Below are positions 26,833 through 41,436 of a stretch of DNA of 64,000 nucleotides, piece by piece. The notes under the pieces are model-generated. The model saw only the letters and a program-made list of their open reading frames with translations. It was not told where the DNA came from and did not search any database. The DNA is from Atrichornis clamosus. Its lineage: Eukaryota; Chordata; Aves; Passeriformes; Menuridae. The position numbers and the translations under genes are program-made. The DNA lies in contig WBMZ01008683.1 in the NCBI GenBank assembly GCA_013400975.1, positions 124,001 through 188,000 of the forward strand, read 5' to 3'. The number at the start of each line of letters is the position of its first letter. Positions within the stretch are counted from its first letter, which is position 1.

Positions 26833-27814
26833 GGGTGGATGCTGCAGTTCTAACGTTGAAATATCTTTAATTAGAACGGTTGGGACTTTCCCTCTCATGT
26901 TTCATTTACAGTTTCTTCTTTCTTTTATCTTTGGTTGGGGTTTTTTTTCTTTTTTTTCTATCAAGAGCTCTGAAATGTCAGTTTATTTTCATTTCAGATT
27001 ACTGAACTAAAGGGTTGCTGTCTTCTATCTTCTATTAGTACTACTATAAATGTATGTTACTATACACAATCTATAAATGCATATGCATTACTTATTATCA
27101 AAAAAGAATTGTCAAAGTAAAACTTATTAATTCATTGTACTAAATGTTCTGAGAAGTAATATCTATTTCACCTTTAATTTAATATTAGTGGAGTGCACTA
27201 AGCATGAAACAAATATTGCAATATTAACAGAAGAATTATGTCTAAAATTACAAAGATATTAATGAATTAAGATTATTTACATTATATCACAGCAGTATTC
27301 ACAGCAAATTTTAAAAACTAGTTTCAAGGCTGTTAAAATATACAAAATTCTACCTTTTTCATAGAATGCTATACAGTATATTCAACAATTTTATGCTATC
27401 ATGAATGTTGTTCAAACAACCATCAAGCAGCACAAAGGCAAATATTTCAAAGGTCTGGCACTATTCATTATCAATTGCATTACTTCACAGAAAATGCTGT
27501 TTAGTAGCTGTTAAAGATTAAAAATCAAGACTAAATTTGGGGGTTATTCTGTGACCCCTTCAGATCAGGTTCTGTAAAACAGCACACAGTTATTTAAAAT
27601 TGGAATCCTTGCAGTTCCTAGGTTACAGTGTGAAAGGTAAAATAATTCACTTTTGTCTATCAGAGTGATGAATTGTATACTTCAAAATTTTGATAACAAT
27701 CATTTATCCATGCTAGCAATGGAGTATCCTTGCAAAGACAACCGTATTTTGGAAAACAATTCATTTAGGAAACAGTCACATGACCTTTTTAAATGCCTTT
27801 AAGATAGCAATAAA

Positions 27815-28010
27815 ATTGGCTCAGCCAGCCAGGACTAATGAGGAAGAGAGAGAAAACATCAACCTTTTCCCTTTCCTCCATCTAATTATAAACAGCATTG
27901 TCAACTGACTCCAAGATCAAGCGAATCCTAATTGACCTCAGACACTGTACAATAAAAGATAATGAGAACTGCCAAACTAAACGTTAAAAAAATAAACTAT
28001 AATTAGAGTC
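27815..28010. promoter_or_regulatory. Candidate conserved non-coding element (enhancer-like)
   Basis: Homeodomain-type cores taattat (27883) and taattg (27929), a further taatga near 27836, and a Sox-like acaataaaag near 27950 occur in otherwise ordinary unique sequence with no coding frame. This is a motif-based guess; multi-species alignment would decide it. Confidence 0.2.
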
Positions 28011-31000
28011 TTAACTCTTCATTTTTCATTTATTTTTCTGCTCTTCACAATCACAATCAGCTTTTTCTTTAAGAGTTGTTTTTAGGCTGAAATTTACCAA
28101 AATTGGGCACATTCTAGAAAGTCTATAGTATGTGTCCCTGAAAAGGAGCAGTCAGTGAGACGGTGAAATTCAGTGGGGATAAACAATGATGACTGTGAAG
28201 CACATCCTTTAATATCTCTTCCAGTGATCTATGGAATTACTAACTTTTCTTTGAAAACAGCATGCTCTCACCCAACCAGCTACGTTTTAGTTATGTTTTC
28301 AAGAGCTTCTTCAAAGATTGTAATCCTGCAAATATTTAAATGTATGTCTTAATTTAATTCCATATTGCAGTCCTGTGCTTAATATAAACTGAAACTATTA
28401 ATATCACTAAGAATCATGACTTGTTCCTAAATTTTTACAAGGTTTCACAGCTGTAATGTTTTCAGTATTATTAATGGAATTGCCATACATAGAATATATA
28501 CTGGCAAAGAGTTTATCTAAATTTTTAGCTAGCCAGATAGGGCACAGTGCTTCATAGTTTTTATTACATAATTGTATCTGCCATAGCTACTCCATGGACA
28601 AACTGATGGAAGTGGAAGGCTCTTTCAAAACCTGCCTTACAGATGAAATCCTTAATAGTGGTTGTATTCTGCACATATTACTATTCCCAATATTTAATTC
28701 AACCTATATATTTATGCCTAGTACAAATATCTGTCTCATACAAAATCTATCTTTATATAAGAAAATATCTAGAAAAGTTTTAAAAATGTAATTGTCACCC
28801 TCCAACATTTTACTCATCACTTCTACTTAGCATCGATCTTAATGTAACAACCAATAAATCCAATTAAGTTTCTACGTTTGCAAGATAAATACTGCATTAA
28901 GACATAGCTAAGTTTTGATAAATAGGCCTCTCGTTTTTAACCCCAGATCTAAAAAAATGTCTTGTTCTAGTTTTGTTCATTAACTGACTAGTCCTATCAA
29001 ATTCGGAAATAGGTTGCTGCAATTCCATATGGCTTCATCTCATAGCTCTCATTACTCACTATTATTGTAATTTCTAACTTTATATTGCCACCCCCCTACA
29101 CTTTCATTTGTTGTATTTTTCATCCATTACCACCTGAATCTCATTACTACATGGCATTTCAGTAATGCAAATAATTCACTGGCAGGGGTGATACTTCTAA
29201 TATCAATTTGCATGATTTTTCAGAAAACATGATGATGAATCTAGAAAACTAGGCTAAAGTGGTCACTCTTCTCTAGCCCTTGAAAGACTGAAAGGAAGGC
29301 CCTTATTTGAGGGAAAAGATATGGTAATAAAGAAGACTACCTGAGTTATTACCCCTTTGAAGTCTCCCTAACAGAGTCATCTGTCATTTCAGAATCCACT
29401 TAATTATTTTCAGATTTGTTAGAGTCCCAGCAGACTTAATTTGTATGTAGGTTATATTTTCACAGCAAAATGAGACCATTGGTTGATAATACATTAAATT
29501 CAACAGTATTATTGGCTTAATATATCCACTTTGCAAAAAAAAGGGGAAATTTACCTTATCATCCACAATCAACTGCATTGGCACAACTGAGAGACGGTTA
29601 CGCAGTAGTGGAGCGTCAGCAGGAGCTGGTCATGGGAACAGGTGGGGTCAGAAATCAAACTGGTCTTAGTGCCCAAGGCAATCAATGCTCAAGTCACAGC
29701 CTCAGCTGCACTGGCAACATGCACTGCTGTAATCTGCATTTCTTATCCATATTACCTCAGAGAAATGCAATGGCAAGAGTTCTAACCCCCAGTACAAAAC
29801 AGCCTACAAAATCTATATGGATTTTAGGCAGCTAACACATACTAACACTGCTGTGTTTTCACCACAATTGTTACATCTGCAAAATAGCATCTGCAGGAAT
29901 AAGTACTCTAATTTACAGCACAAATATATCCCCATCTTTCTTTTCCATCTAGCTTGTAAATTGGTTGGGATTTGTAAATTTTAAAAACTACAGTGAGACT
30001 CAATAATTACTTCAGGCAATAAGTGATCATTGACTATACTTGTATATATTAGTGCTGAGCAAATAAATGACAGCATAAGGAAAGAGGATTAATTCACAGT
30101 GAAATCATAAAATGTATATTTCTTCCATTAGTTTCTGTAAGAGAAAAGTTCCTTTAAAAATGCAGATATAAGCATTTTTTTAAATTAAGCACACTTTTTA
30201 AAGTGTGTATTTTTATGGATCAAAATGTGTCTTGGTATTTTTAATCTTAGGCCAAGTGGTTAAAGATATTTTGACACAAATGTTTCAAGTGTGAAATCCT
30301 CCACATAATTTCTCAACAATCTCTTCTGAGTTTAAAAAAATAACCACCCTGATTTCTCTGATTTAAGATGTGCAATACTAAACTTTATAACAACAAAGTC
30401 ATTATAGATGCAAGGATCTCTAGATAAATACCAGCAGCAGGTACTAATATATTACAGGCACAACAAGTGAAACACTTTTCATATTAAAATAAAGCTATTT
30501 ATAAATTAAAATCTTAATTTTCACCACATGACAGTTTGCACAAAAATCTTATGTAAGCCACCACTTCTTTTCTTTTTTCTCACTCTCCTAACGTGATATT
30601 CTTTGGCTTATTCTTTTTAAACCAACATTACAACACAAATGAAATTATATGGCATTATTTTTATGTTGCATTCTATAGTCATGCATTTATATGAATGCCT
30701 AAAATAATATCTATGAAATCATGTTTAATCAGTCACACTGATTGTAAGATCAAAGCATTTTTTAATTATTTTGTTTTTATTTTACAGTTTATCTTCTAAA
30801 AAATCTTGTGATGTACTTTATAATAATGGGAAAAGCAAAACTGGAAGTGAAGACACTTTGTAGTTAAAATCAAGAGATTCAGAGCACAGAATTTTTTTTC
30901 TGTGTGCCTTCTCATAGTTCTATAATGCCAAGTAAAATCACAGCTCAGTATCAGGTAAATCCAAGTTTCTAAATGCTTACTTCCAATGGGGAGGATATAT

Positions 31001-32832
31001 GTTATTCAACACTTTTTTTTAAAGTAGGATGATTCTTTTCAGGTAGGGTAAGGATTATAACAAAAATGAATATAAGAATCAAATCCTAGCATCAGATAGA
31101 AAGGAATTTTAAGATAGCAACCAAAAGAACGACTATGGGTATGTGAAACATTTGTTTGCAAGATACAATGGTGTTTTAAGCACATACCTAGTGCTTTCTC
31201 CACATGCTGAGTAACCAGGCTAATTAAAAAGCCCATACAGCTCTTGTTAAAATCTGTTCAAATTTTTGGAGCACCTGTTATAACAGAATGCCCACAGACT
31301 TGATAGTTTAGAGCCAAGACACCTGCTACCTTATGTCTCACAGTATGTTCAGTTTTATACTGATAGTAAAAAAAAAGTCCACTTTCTGACATTTAACAAT
31401 CTCATAAATGATGAAAAATAAATTGCAAAATTTCGTAATTTAACCCTTGATTGTCACTTCTCTTTACCTATAATTTCTTGTGAGCAGACAATACAATACA
31501 CTTTTAGAACTATCTAAGATCTTTGTTGCTGAATTTATTGTATGTTATACTACACTCAGCACAATGCATAATTCTTGTTATGCTTGTTCCATAAATTTTA
31601 AAGGTATGATTAGTATATAAGTAAATGTAGTTTATCTGAAAAAGAGATTAAGCTTCACACCTGCAATAAAATCCAGCTAGTCTGTATTTGTACCTCCTTG
31701 AACCAGATTTTCTTCTCCACTACTGATCAGTAACTAAAACACACTGATTAAACAATTACATTTTACTCCAAAACTTTGTTTAAATATGATTTGGCAGTAT
31801 AAATGGAAATGTACCTCAGCATACATTTTTGTTAATAAATACATATAAGCCCTGATCTCTCTAGATTGGAAGTTCATTCCAAAAAAGAGAAAGTTATTAA
31901 CAAGCAGTTACCAACAGGTGTAAAAAGTAGGGAAATATTTGATTATTTAAAAAATCATTATTACAATAGCCTTATGACAGTGATTCAAACCTTGTCAATG
32001 TTTATGTATATGACTAATTTCACATGTTTGCAAACAGAGCATATGAATATCTGCAGGATCATGACAGTCACCTTTTGTAGGTATCTGAGTCATGCTGGAA
32101 TCTCTGATTGCACTGGGAACAGGACTTCATCTATGGATTCTATGAGAAATTATTGTACTTAGGTAGCCATTGTTGCAATTGCTACAATAAGTACAGTTTG
32201 TTTAATCAGACTTTAGTATTTAGAAAGAAACTGAGAACTGGGTTTCCTAAAGTGACTCCATGAGCACATCTTGAAGGCAGCTTGCTTTGCTATTCTGTTG
32301 TTTAGATCTATAAAAATACAGATTTATATATTTTTTCATATAATTATGCTTTAGATATACTGATGAAAAGATATACAAACTTCTCAGCTTCAGAACTACA
32401 TTTTCTTAGATGAATGTTTGAGAACTCACACACTAAATACTAGACATCAAGTTATTCCCATAATAGAATATAATACAAACTTGGCCAAAAATGTGAAACA
32501 CTAATGAGAAGCACTTTGTATACCTCTACTTTTGTTATTTAACATTTTCATATGAGTACAAATAATACTGAATGAAAACCTGGGCCTCAAAGCACAACAT
32601 TAAAAAAATATGAAAGAAGTGAAGCAAAAATTATAGACTAATAAACCCAATAGCATCAGCACAGTTCTTCAACAGGTAGATTTAATTTGCTCACAACACT
32701 TACAAGTACACACTGAATATTCTGCCAAGAATAATTGACTATAACATAAATAATTACTTAAATTCTTTAAATATTTCTTTGTATTTCAAATTTCATTTTC
32801 ACATAGCTTTTCAATGTATTAGAAGCAGAAAT

Positions 32833-32882
32833 GTTGTTGTTTAACACATCCCATTTTGTTGTTGTTTAACACATCCCATTTT
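32833..32882. repeat. Perfect 25-bp tandem duplication
   Basis: Two identical adjacent 25-base copies, each starting gttgttgtttaacacatc and ending ccatttt. The perfect identity suggests a recent duplication or a polymorphic site. No function is evident. Confidence 0.95.
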
Positions 32883-35800
32883 CATTTAGAATTTATATTC
32901 ATTTAAGATGGGAAAACTAATTGTTAACAGATATTAAAAGTTCTTGCAAGTTTTGTTAACTCTTGGTTGTGAAAATGGCATTTTTTTCCATATTCTACCT
33001 ATTGATTTGCCTTCGAGATAAAATACAACAAGAAAGCAGGTGATAAGCCTTTGTTAATGCCTCTGGGATGAAACGCTGAAGCTACAGACTACTGTTGATA
33101 AACAGATTTTGAATTAATTAGTTCTGCATAATTATCTGAGTTACCAAGTCTTAAAATTGAATGCAACTGGTCTTCATACATTTGTTTATATACCTCCTGC
33201 CAGCCATGCAAAATGTTTTTATTTTATAAAAGATCATCAATTAAAAAACCTAATTTTAAACAAGGTAATAATAAAATAGTCTGCTACTGTAAGATGGCAT
33301 ATGGCAGAAGAAATATTAATTGCAGTTATTTTTGTTGAATTCCAGAGGCAAGTAGGACAGCTAGCTCTGCAAAAATCAGGTCAATCTGCTGGCAAATGAA
33401 GAGATGGGCTCTGTGCTGGTAATTTTGCAGTATATTTACACTGATAAAGCAAGACATCTAGACTTTAGAATTGAGGGGAATTAAGGGAAAGGAACTCTGT
33501 ACTTTCCTGTGTTGACTTGGAAGTCATGGATTTGAACCATTTCAGATTGAAGCAATTTTAAAATATTGAAACATTACATCTATATCCCTCATATTGTTTT
33601 GAAAGTTTAGGTGTCTGGGGGTATTTTGAATTTATTTTTCTGCTAAAATCTGACTTCAAAGCTCAGGGTGACTCTTGCCAAAGTTTAGAGGGTTTTTAAT
33701 AAACAAAACAAGATCAGAAACCTGTATTCTGTAACTATAACCTTCATTTTAAATTGCTCTTGTTCTTTTTTCTTTGTTTATTTTTGCATATGTCATAGAC
33801 AAAATATGGGGGGAAGAAAGAATCTTGTGTTTCTACCTCCTGATTTTTGATTTTTCTGGACAACTTCTTAGAAAATTTATACTATTCAAATGATATCCTT
33901 TCCTTCTGGTCAAAAAGTACATCACAACTAAAATTCCTTCATTTAATTGCTCTAACACCCCTCGCCTCTTATATCAACATTTCATCAGTTCTTCAACTCC
34001 GAAGAAGTCCTTGAGGAAAGACAAGACTCACATTCTTAATATTAAACAAGCTTTAAGAGATTTAGCTCTAATGGCCTAAACATGCAAGCATGATTACAAT
34101 TTCCTTTGCGCTTTACTGTATGTAAAGCTCTTGCATCGTTTATTCAGAAGGGTAGCACATGGGACATGAAGCCCTGAGAGATATAAGCAAATTACTTTAT
34201 TTTAAATATTAATTTTTAGTGTGCATATTGTAATTTATAAAAAATACATTTTCACTAGTAATTAGGATTTAAAATTCATAAGTTGGAACAGCAGTTCATT
34301 CCAACTTCTTTGAAATTTTAGAGAAGAAATGTTTACTTGAGTCTTATCAATCTCAAAAATTTCAATGAACAATTGATACCAATTAATAACAGCGACCTGC
34401 ACTTAATATAAGTAATTTCTGAACTTCAACACTTCATACAGAATTTGACCAATACAAATAAGCAACAAATCAAGAAAGAGGAATCGGTGTTAACTTCACC
34501 CCTCACGTAAACTCAAAGAAAGTCCTGTGATTTGTGATTTAAAATTTTGACAGAACATTATATCCACTAAGAAGCACAGTATTGGGTGTACAACTTTTCT
34601 GTGCATCACTTCCCACCCCATCTCCTATTTTCAGCTTTCTTTTTCTGCTAATTTCATTAAATTTTCCTCTCCAGTTCACAATTCTCCCACTTATTCCAGC
34701 TGTTGCTTCCTTTTTCATTCAATTTTTCATCCAGTATTTTCTTCCCTAATATTCACAATTATAGTAGGTGTTATATCTGAACCAAAAACATCACAAGACG
34801 AAGACAATTGCTCTAAATACAAAGAAAATGTGCTTATCTCAGGCCAGTTGCACTGGTTTGCAACATAAGTAGTCATTTTGTGTGGATGGCAGCCTGGTCA
34901 TCACAAAGAGCCACGATGCCAAAATTGGCACAGATTTAGATTATTTCTAAATTAAACAAACTGATATTTAGATTAAGATGTATTCAAATATTTAAGCCTG
35001 CCAGAATGTCTTCAATGAACAATGCCAAACAGCAGAGCCCTATATCTTAAAATCTGCCTGGATAACTTGACATAGTCCTCTACTGAACCAGCTATTTCCA
35101 GGATTGTATTCTCTTCTGCCAAAAGTGAACATAGTTTCCAAACTTCACTTTCAAAAAAACTAGACTTTCCCAATCTTCAGAGGAAACTATTGGGACACTC
35201 TGAACCTGTTTTCCTTAGTCTAGTAACAGAATAGATTTGCAGTTTAATGCGGGTGTTAGTATTTGTCATTCAGTGAGATAAAAACATTGCATACTTGGTA
35301 CATTTTAAACTCTCTGTAAGTACAGAAACTGGACATTCCATCAATGAGATTTAATTGTAAAATTAAGAAAATATAAGAAAAAAATACATTGAAGTTCAGT
35401 ATTTATTCAACGCATTAGCAAATACAGTTAAATTTCAATGATATTTTCCACATTATAAATATAATATAGCTATTCCATTGCATCTAAACCATCCTCTAAT
35501 ACAGGGCATTCTTAGGTACTTGATTTTGTATTTTGCATTAATTTGCATAAGTTAAAGTAATGGCAATTTTTGTTTCATGGTTCAAATTATATTATATTTG
35601 GATATAGTTCACCCCATTTCCATAGCTGGGCTTCAAAAGTGTTAATAGCTTGAAGTGGTTAATATTTTTTCATATACTTTTCCAGTTGCCTGAAATGATT
35701 GTAATGTGACTATATATTGCCTTGAAAAGGCTGACTTATTCATTTGTAAGACTCAATAAGAATTTCATAAAAATATATACCTGAACAGACTTTTGCTGTT

Positions 35801-35934
35801 TTGGTATGTGAATACAAAAGACTCTTTGCCCCTGTCTACAGAACAACTTCAGCACTACATAGCCTGTGCACTCAGCTGTTACGGACTGTGGACTCTGAGA
35901 ACACAACCATGGCTAGGCCTGGGATGGATTTGAT

Positions 35935-36190
35935 AGGCAAATGCAAACCATACACAACAGCTCAAGGTTAAGGACAAATATAAAGCCCAGTTTGGGTACT
36001 AGAGAGTCCACATTCATTGATACAAGTAGGAAAAGCAAAAAGATATGCAGAAGTCAGTTAAATCAACCAGAAGACTTCAAGGTGAGGAGCAAGAAGAATT
36101 GGAACAGATCTAGGCAGGATGATTCCAGTAGGAATCAAGGCTAAAAGGCTCAAAAGTCAGAGTTCAGATTCCAGGATCAGGACTGAAGGG
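35935..36190 (+). repeat. Purine-skewed stretch with degenerate short motifs
   Basis: The + strand is strongly A/G-biased and variants of 'caaggt', 'aggatca', 'gtcag' and 'ggaatcaagg' recur (for example 'aggaatcaaggctaaaaggc' and 'ccaggatcaggactgaaggg'). This may be a decayed satellite-like or retroelement-derived region; I cannot assign a family. A 67-codon frame at 35941-36144 is lysine/serine-rich only because of the base skew. Confidence 0.3.
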
Positions 36191-39100
36191 CAATCAGAAA
36201 TGGACCAATATGTTGAATCTTCCCTTCCAGGAGTTTTTCTTTAGACCAGTCTCATTTCCACTGACCCACTGTGAGATTTGAGCCCAGAGGCTTGGGCTAT
36301 TGCATGATCCTGCTGACTACAAGTTTCCAGGAGCCAGTAAGGAAAGTTATAAGCAAGAGCCTGACTTGAGACTAGGAATATGAGCATTTCTCTTGGGGAA
36401 GGGAGACTGCACATAGGTTCCTAATCTACAGGACTGCTTCTTTTTTTCAGTGCTTGCACAGTAAAACACAGAAATAGAGCATAAGTTCTTGGGAGAGATA
36501 AGGAGTAGGAGAAAGAAAGGTTTCCTTGAGGAACTTTAAAATTTAGGAACTTTGAATATCTAAACTTCTAACATGGTGTGTGTCCTGGGCTTGCAAGGGT
36601 CAACCCATGACAGTGTGGAATGGAAACACTTCTAATGTAAAGACACAGATTTTTTGACAACCTTTCTCCTTTGGCACTTATGTAAGAGTGCTGTCCCCTT
36701 CTTCATTATTTTACTTTCCAAATGTACATTGTTCCAGCTGTTGTGATTGCCATTGGGAGATCTGTATACACTAAGGACAGCTTCCCCCAGTTTCCAGTTC
36801 TTGGATCTCTCTGAGAATTGAGCTACCGAGTAGATATGATCCATTAGCATAAACACCTGAATTAGTAGCAATAGACTGAGTCCTGAGGACTCGAGATTGC
36901 TATTTGGAGCTGGATCCTGGGTGAAGACACACTCTGGTACTCAGCACACGATGGCAGTAGCTTGCTCGCACAGTACCTCCTGTGCAGAGGCAAAACGAGT
37001 GGGAGGGCAGTGGTTTCCTGGGACACTGAATGTTAGGCAAGGCCTCAGCACTTCCCTTCACATCTTCTGTGAGTCAGAACAAGGAAAGTGGTAAAAATAG
37101 GCATGTGGGAGGTGGGGAAAATGCATTATAGTTCTACTTTAATTGCAAATGGATCATTCAAGTCATGGTGCCTTTATAGATACACAATTTTGTATTGTGC
37201 AGAAAATAGCAATGGGAGGCTTAAGGAACTGCAGAAAGTAGCTGTGCTAAATGTGGGATAATCCTAAAATGGGTGGGTGTCAAATGTGTCTACATGATGT
37301 CAAGGGATTACCATTTTTTGACAGAAATCATAGTGGTCACCAAGTTGTTCTCTGCTGGCTTCTTCCTCCCTAAAGTTTACTCTCCAAGACCCATAAAATA
37401 AACAAAATAACCCCAACAAATTGATTAATTGCTTACAGTTCAACCTTCTCTTGAGCTTCTATGTGTCTGAAGATCATAAGAACTACCTTTGAATATATCT
37501 GTTTCCTAAAATGTGCTTTGAAGGGAGATTGTCATTTGGGATTTTCCGAAGGAGGAGACAAGCACATTAGTTCTTCTGAAGTATACTGATCTCCCACCAT
37601 TTAAAGCTGTAGTCAAGGGTTTATTCACAGTAGTTGGAGCCAAGCCAGAACATTTTCTGTTCTAGAGCTATTACAGGTGCAGGAGGTTTCTCTCTTCACT
37701 TTCTTAAGTAGCTATCTAAAAGTCTATTTCTCCCCTTTGATATTAATATAAAATCTAGATAAAATCTGATTTGCACTGTGTATACAAACTAGAAGTCTGT
37801 TGTTCACTGAAATATGATGGTATTATTCATCATTTGTATGTGCTGTAAATGCATAAAGAGCATTGCAGTGCAGAGTGAATTATTTGGTACTGAAGAACTA
37901 TCTATCTAAATTAAATCAAGACCTTAAGCATGAAGTATCAGTCAAAGGAAAAGCAGGAGAAAGGGAAGGTCAGGAGGAAAAAATAGTTTTAACAAGGTCA
38001 CTTGTAAAGTTTGTCCTGGTGCTATATGGCAATGAAGACTTTTCCTATTAAAAAAAAAAAAAGATAGGTTATTTATAGCCTGTGGTGACAGTATGACTAT
38101 CTAAGCTCTTGGTTTCTCAAAATTACATCACTAGCATATCTAAATATCTATAAAAAGTACCCACAGAATTCTGATGGATTACCTAACTAAATCTTGTTAA
38201 AGACAGCCTGTGTTTTTCTTCTGAAAATCTCACTGAAGGGCTACCAAGTAACAAACAGAGCATTTGAACCTTGCAATTAACAAAAGTACCATGAGACTTT
38301 CCTGCTGCCTTCTGAACAAAACTTTTGTTAGAGAAGAAGACTTGTGCAAGATAAGTACACAACTTATATTTATTCAGTACCTAATTCTCACAGTTTAGTG
38401 CCCAGGTCCCAGCTGGCATTCAACACAGTGCTAAATCTCTCCTGAGAGTCACCGACACATACTGGATTCAGTTCTCATTTGATCTGTCCCCAGAGGTACC
38501 CTCACTGATTTCTAACACATGACTGTTCTCAGCCCTGTCTGAAGGACCCTTATTCGCTTGCTATACTGACACTGAAAGTGGAGCCCATGTGAGTCTTTAC
38601 CCCGTGACAGACTGATCAGCAAGGCTTCTGTATTTGTTGTGCTTTTAGAAAACTGTTTTGCCCAATTTGAACTTGTCCGAGTACACACCTACAGCTGAAT
38701 GGAAGGTAGACTTGCAAAATTTTCAGAGCAAATTCAAACAGCTGGTATTGTCATAGGTAATATTAAAATATTAAAGTCATAATAATGACTACCATATACA
38801 GATAATAAATATATATGTAATTGCAGCTCAGTTCAAAATTTAGCAATAAAAAGAGCATTTTAAGGTATGTTTACAAATATGTCTACTGTATACTACACTT
38901 CAGGAAAATTGTGCTAATTGCTTAGCAAAGACATAAAATCATTTCAGACCTCTGGGTACATAAAATAACCTGGGATTTGCAATAGAACTAGCTTGGCGAG
39001 ATTCAGAAACAGAAATAGTTTCAGGTGTTTAACCCCACATGGCTAAAAACAAAAAAAAACCCAACAAATTTGAAAGTTGAACCACCTAGCAATACAAACA

Positions 39101-40844
39101 AGATCAGTGCATGGATGTGAAAGACAAGGTCTGAGGGACATTTCTAATTTAGAGCTCATTATTTATTTAGGCCAAAGGATATACTTAGTGCTTTACCAAA
39201 TTGGAAATAAAAAAGTTCCTACTTTGAAATAGGCAACTCATAAGCCTTGCCTGCTGGAAAACAGAGTTGACACAGAGAACGTTTGAAGTACCACCCATAT
39301 GATTGTGTATTCATAACTTTTTGGCAGAATTTATCTCAAAATCTATGTGAATTACACTTACACAAAAATGACAGAATTACCCCTCTGCTTTGTTACACGA
39401 TTACTACTTCAGTTCTTGTCTCTGGTATGACAGTACACAGGAGGTCTCAGACTTCGAGAATTCACATACTGTACAAATATACTGAAAACAATACTGACTG
39501 TCCTGAAAATTTTACTTTGATTTCAAGAAAATGTGAAGCAGGAAGAAAATAACTAAGAGTCATTTATTTAGAGAGAGAGACAGGGAGTACTAATATACGT
39601 AAAGGTATCAGTATGTGGCTTTTATTTTCATATGACCATAATTTCTATACAGAATGTATTTCTGTTTCTTACAATTAATTTCTTGTGATGGATGCTTTTT
39701 TTTTTTTTTTGACGGCTTTTGGGGGTGTCTTTTGTTTGGTTTATTTTTTAGGGGTTTTTAGCAGTAATTACTGTTTGAATTCTTGTTGATGTAATAAGGT
39801 ATGTTATTGCTCACTGTTTCTCATGTCATATACATGTACATTTCTAAATGTCTTGTACACAAGGATAGCCTCCATTTTTGAGGGAAAGTTAATACAGTGT
39901 ATTACAGGGGAGACATATGTAGGGATTTAATTCTTTTGTTTTCTGTTTATTTTTTCTCTTAATTTAAAGGAAAATTAATTCAGACAGAATGTCTAGAGTT
40001 GATCTCTGGGTAAGGAAAAACATGATTATTATTCATGCAGCAGTGTTTATTTCCATCTGTCACCATCACAGTTCTTTTAATAACTTATTATACAATTAGT
40101 TCAATAGCCTTTCTGCTCCTTCGCTACTACTGCAACATGAAACTCTCTTATTCCTATTATGTTTTCACTGTCCACATTATAATATCCATAAGTAAATCTG
40201 TGTTGAAGGTTTTATTGGTATGCTGCATATATTTCCATATATTTCATTTCTGAAACGAATCTCTTAAACACCTCTAGAAACTACATCTACAAAATACATA
40301 CATGGTGAATTGTGAGAGATGAAACCAAGGACTATTTCTGGAATCTATTTAAACAGTTCTTACGTCTCAAATTAAAAAAAAATTTTACACCTGCAGAATC
40401 TTTCTGTATTTCTTCATGAGGACATGAAGGCTTCTACTTAATCTTCAGGGAGGTGGTTGAGCTCCTTCAGATCACCATCTTTTGGTGGATTCACCGAAGG
40501 AAAACTCAGTGCAAAGGCCCTGTACTCCTTCACAACCCCATAGGTTGAACACGAAATTTTACAGCAAAGGACATACATGATACGTTTCTATTTACAGAAC
40601 AAGCAGACCTTACCAAAACAAAACAACAACAGTAACAACCAAAAAAATGACTGAAATGTTATTGGGAAAGGAAGGGAGAAGTCAGGAGTGGAGGGAAGAA
40701 CAAGAGGCCAACTGCCCAGACAGCATCTCTGCAGAAAATGATCTGGGATCCTTCTGGGCAAGTGCAACATGAGTCAGCAGTTGTGCATTTGTGGTGATGA
40801 AGCCTGTGACGGCTGTATTAGCAAGGACGTCTAGAAAAGCAATG

Positions 40845-41029
40845 TAGTGCTTGACCAGGCTGCTCAGAGAAGTTGTAGAATTGCCACTTTTTTGAGATTT
40901 TTGAAACCTGGATGAATTCCTCAGGAACTGGATCTAACTTGGAAGTTGACTCCATTTTGAGCATGAGGTTGGGCTAATGATCTTCAGAGGCCTCTTCTAA
41001 CCTAAACAACTTTATGATTGTAAGTATAA
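40845..41029 (+). mobile_element. CR1 LINE 3' fragment
   Basis: The run from 'ccaggctgctcagagaagtt' through 'gaggttgggctaatgatctt' and 'cctcttctaacctaaac' to 'tttatgattg' follows the 3' region of avian CR1 elements in the right order: the aggctg-cccagagaggttg motif, the ggttggactagatgatct motif, the ccttccaacc motif and the terminal attctatg-like octamer. It is clearly diverged, 5'-truncated and on the + strand. The left edge is approximate; it may reach back to about 40800. Confidence 0.85.
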
Positions 41030-41436
41030 TGCTACAGAAGTGCATCCTTTTTCTTCATAGTATCACATCTTTTAGGCTAGGTCTGCTTGGTTAATATTCC
41101 CACCCCTAGAGGAGAGAATATAAACCTGAGAGTTGACTCTATCAGTTCTGTTCTTATTTCCAACCCACGTATCTCTAAAGATCTGATATCCAGAGGATAA
41201 TTTCCTGCAAAATCTATCTCACAGTATTACAGAGGGGAAAAAAGGATAAGAATGTATTAGCTAAGGAAAAACATTTTCTTTCTATTTGTCTAAAATAGGG
41301 GGGGGGAATGTATTTGATATAAATGTTTTAAATGATCACACTAGGCCATGAGATCCCTTTAAAATCTGTTTACAATTTATAAATACAGAACATGTGAAAA
41401 AGCAGTTGTGACTGCCGCCTGAGAAAAAAAGTAAAG

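Larger units (their letters stand above)
20001..30000. other. Intergenic, no gene seen; possible enhancer-like stretches
   Basis: AT-rich unique sequence with short tandem and palindromic tracts (21740-21771, 23810-23855, 26809-26832). Two stretches, 26545-26765 and 27815-28010, have mixed complexity and several homeodomain/POU-like motifs but no coding frame; they resemble conserved non-coding elements. No gene was recognised. Confidence 0.65.
30001..40844. other. Intergenic, no gene seen
   Basis: AT-rich unique sequence. It holds a perfect 25-bp tandem duplication (32833-32882), a purine-skewed stretch (about 35935-36190), an A12 run near 38050 and a T14 run near 39698. Open frames of up to 98 codons have no recognisable products. 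A short piece at about 40446-40485 ('gggaggtggttgagctcctt') recalls the CR1 aggtggttgagtcacc motif but is too short to call. Confidence 0.65.

Noticed and set aside
40446..40485. Possible extra CR1 piece (gggaggtggttgag ... caccatc)
   Set aside because: Only about 35 bases resemble CR1 and the following sequence does not continue the element.
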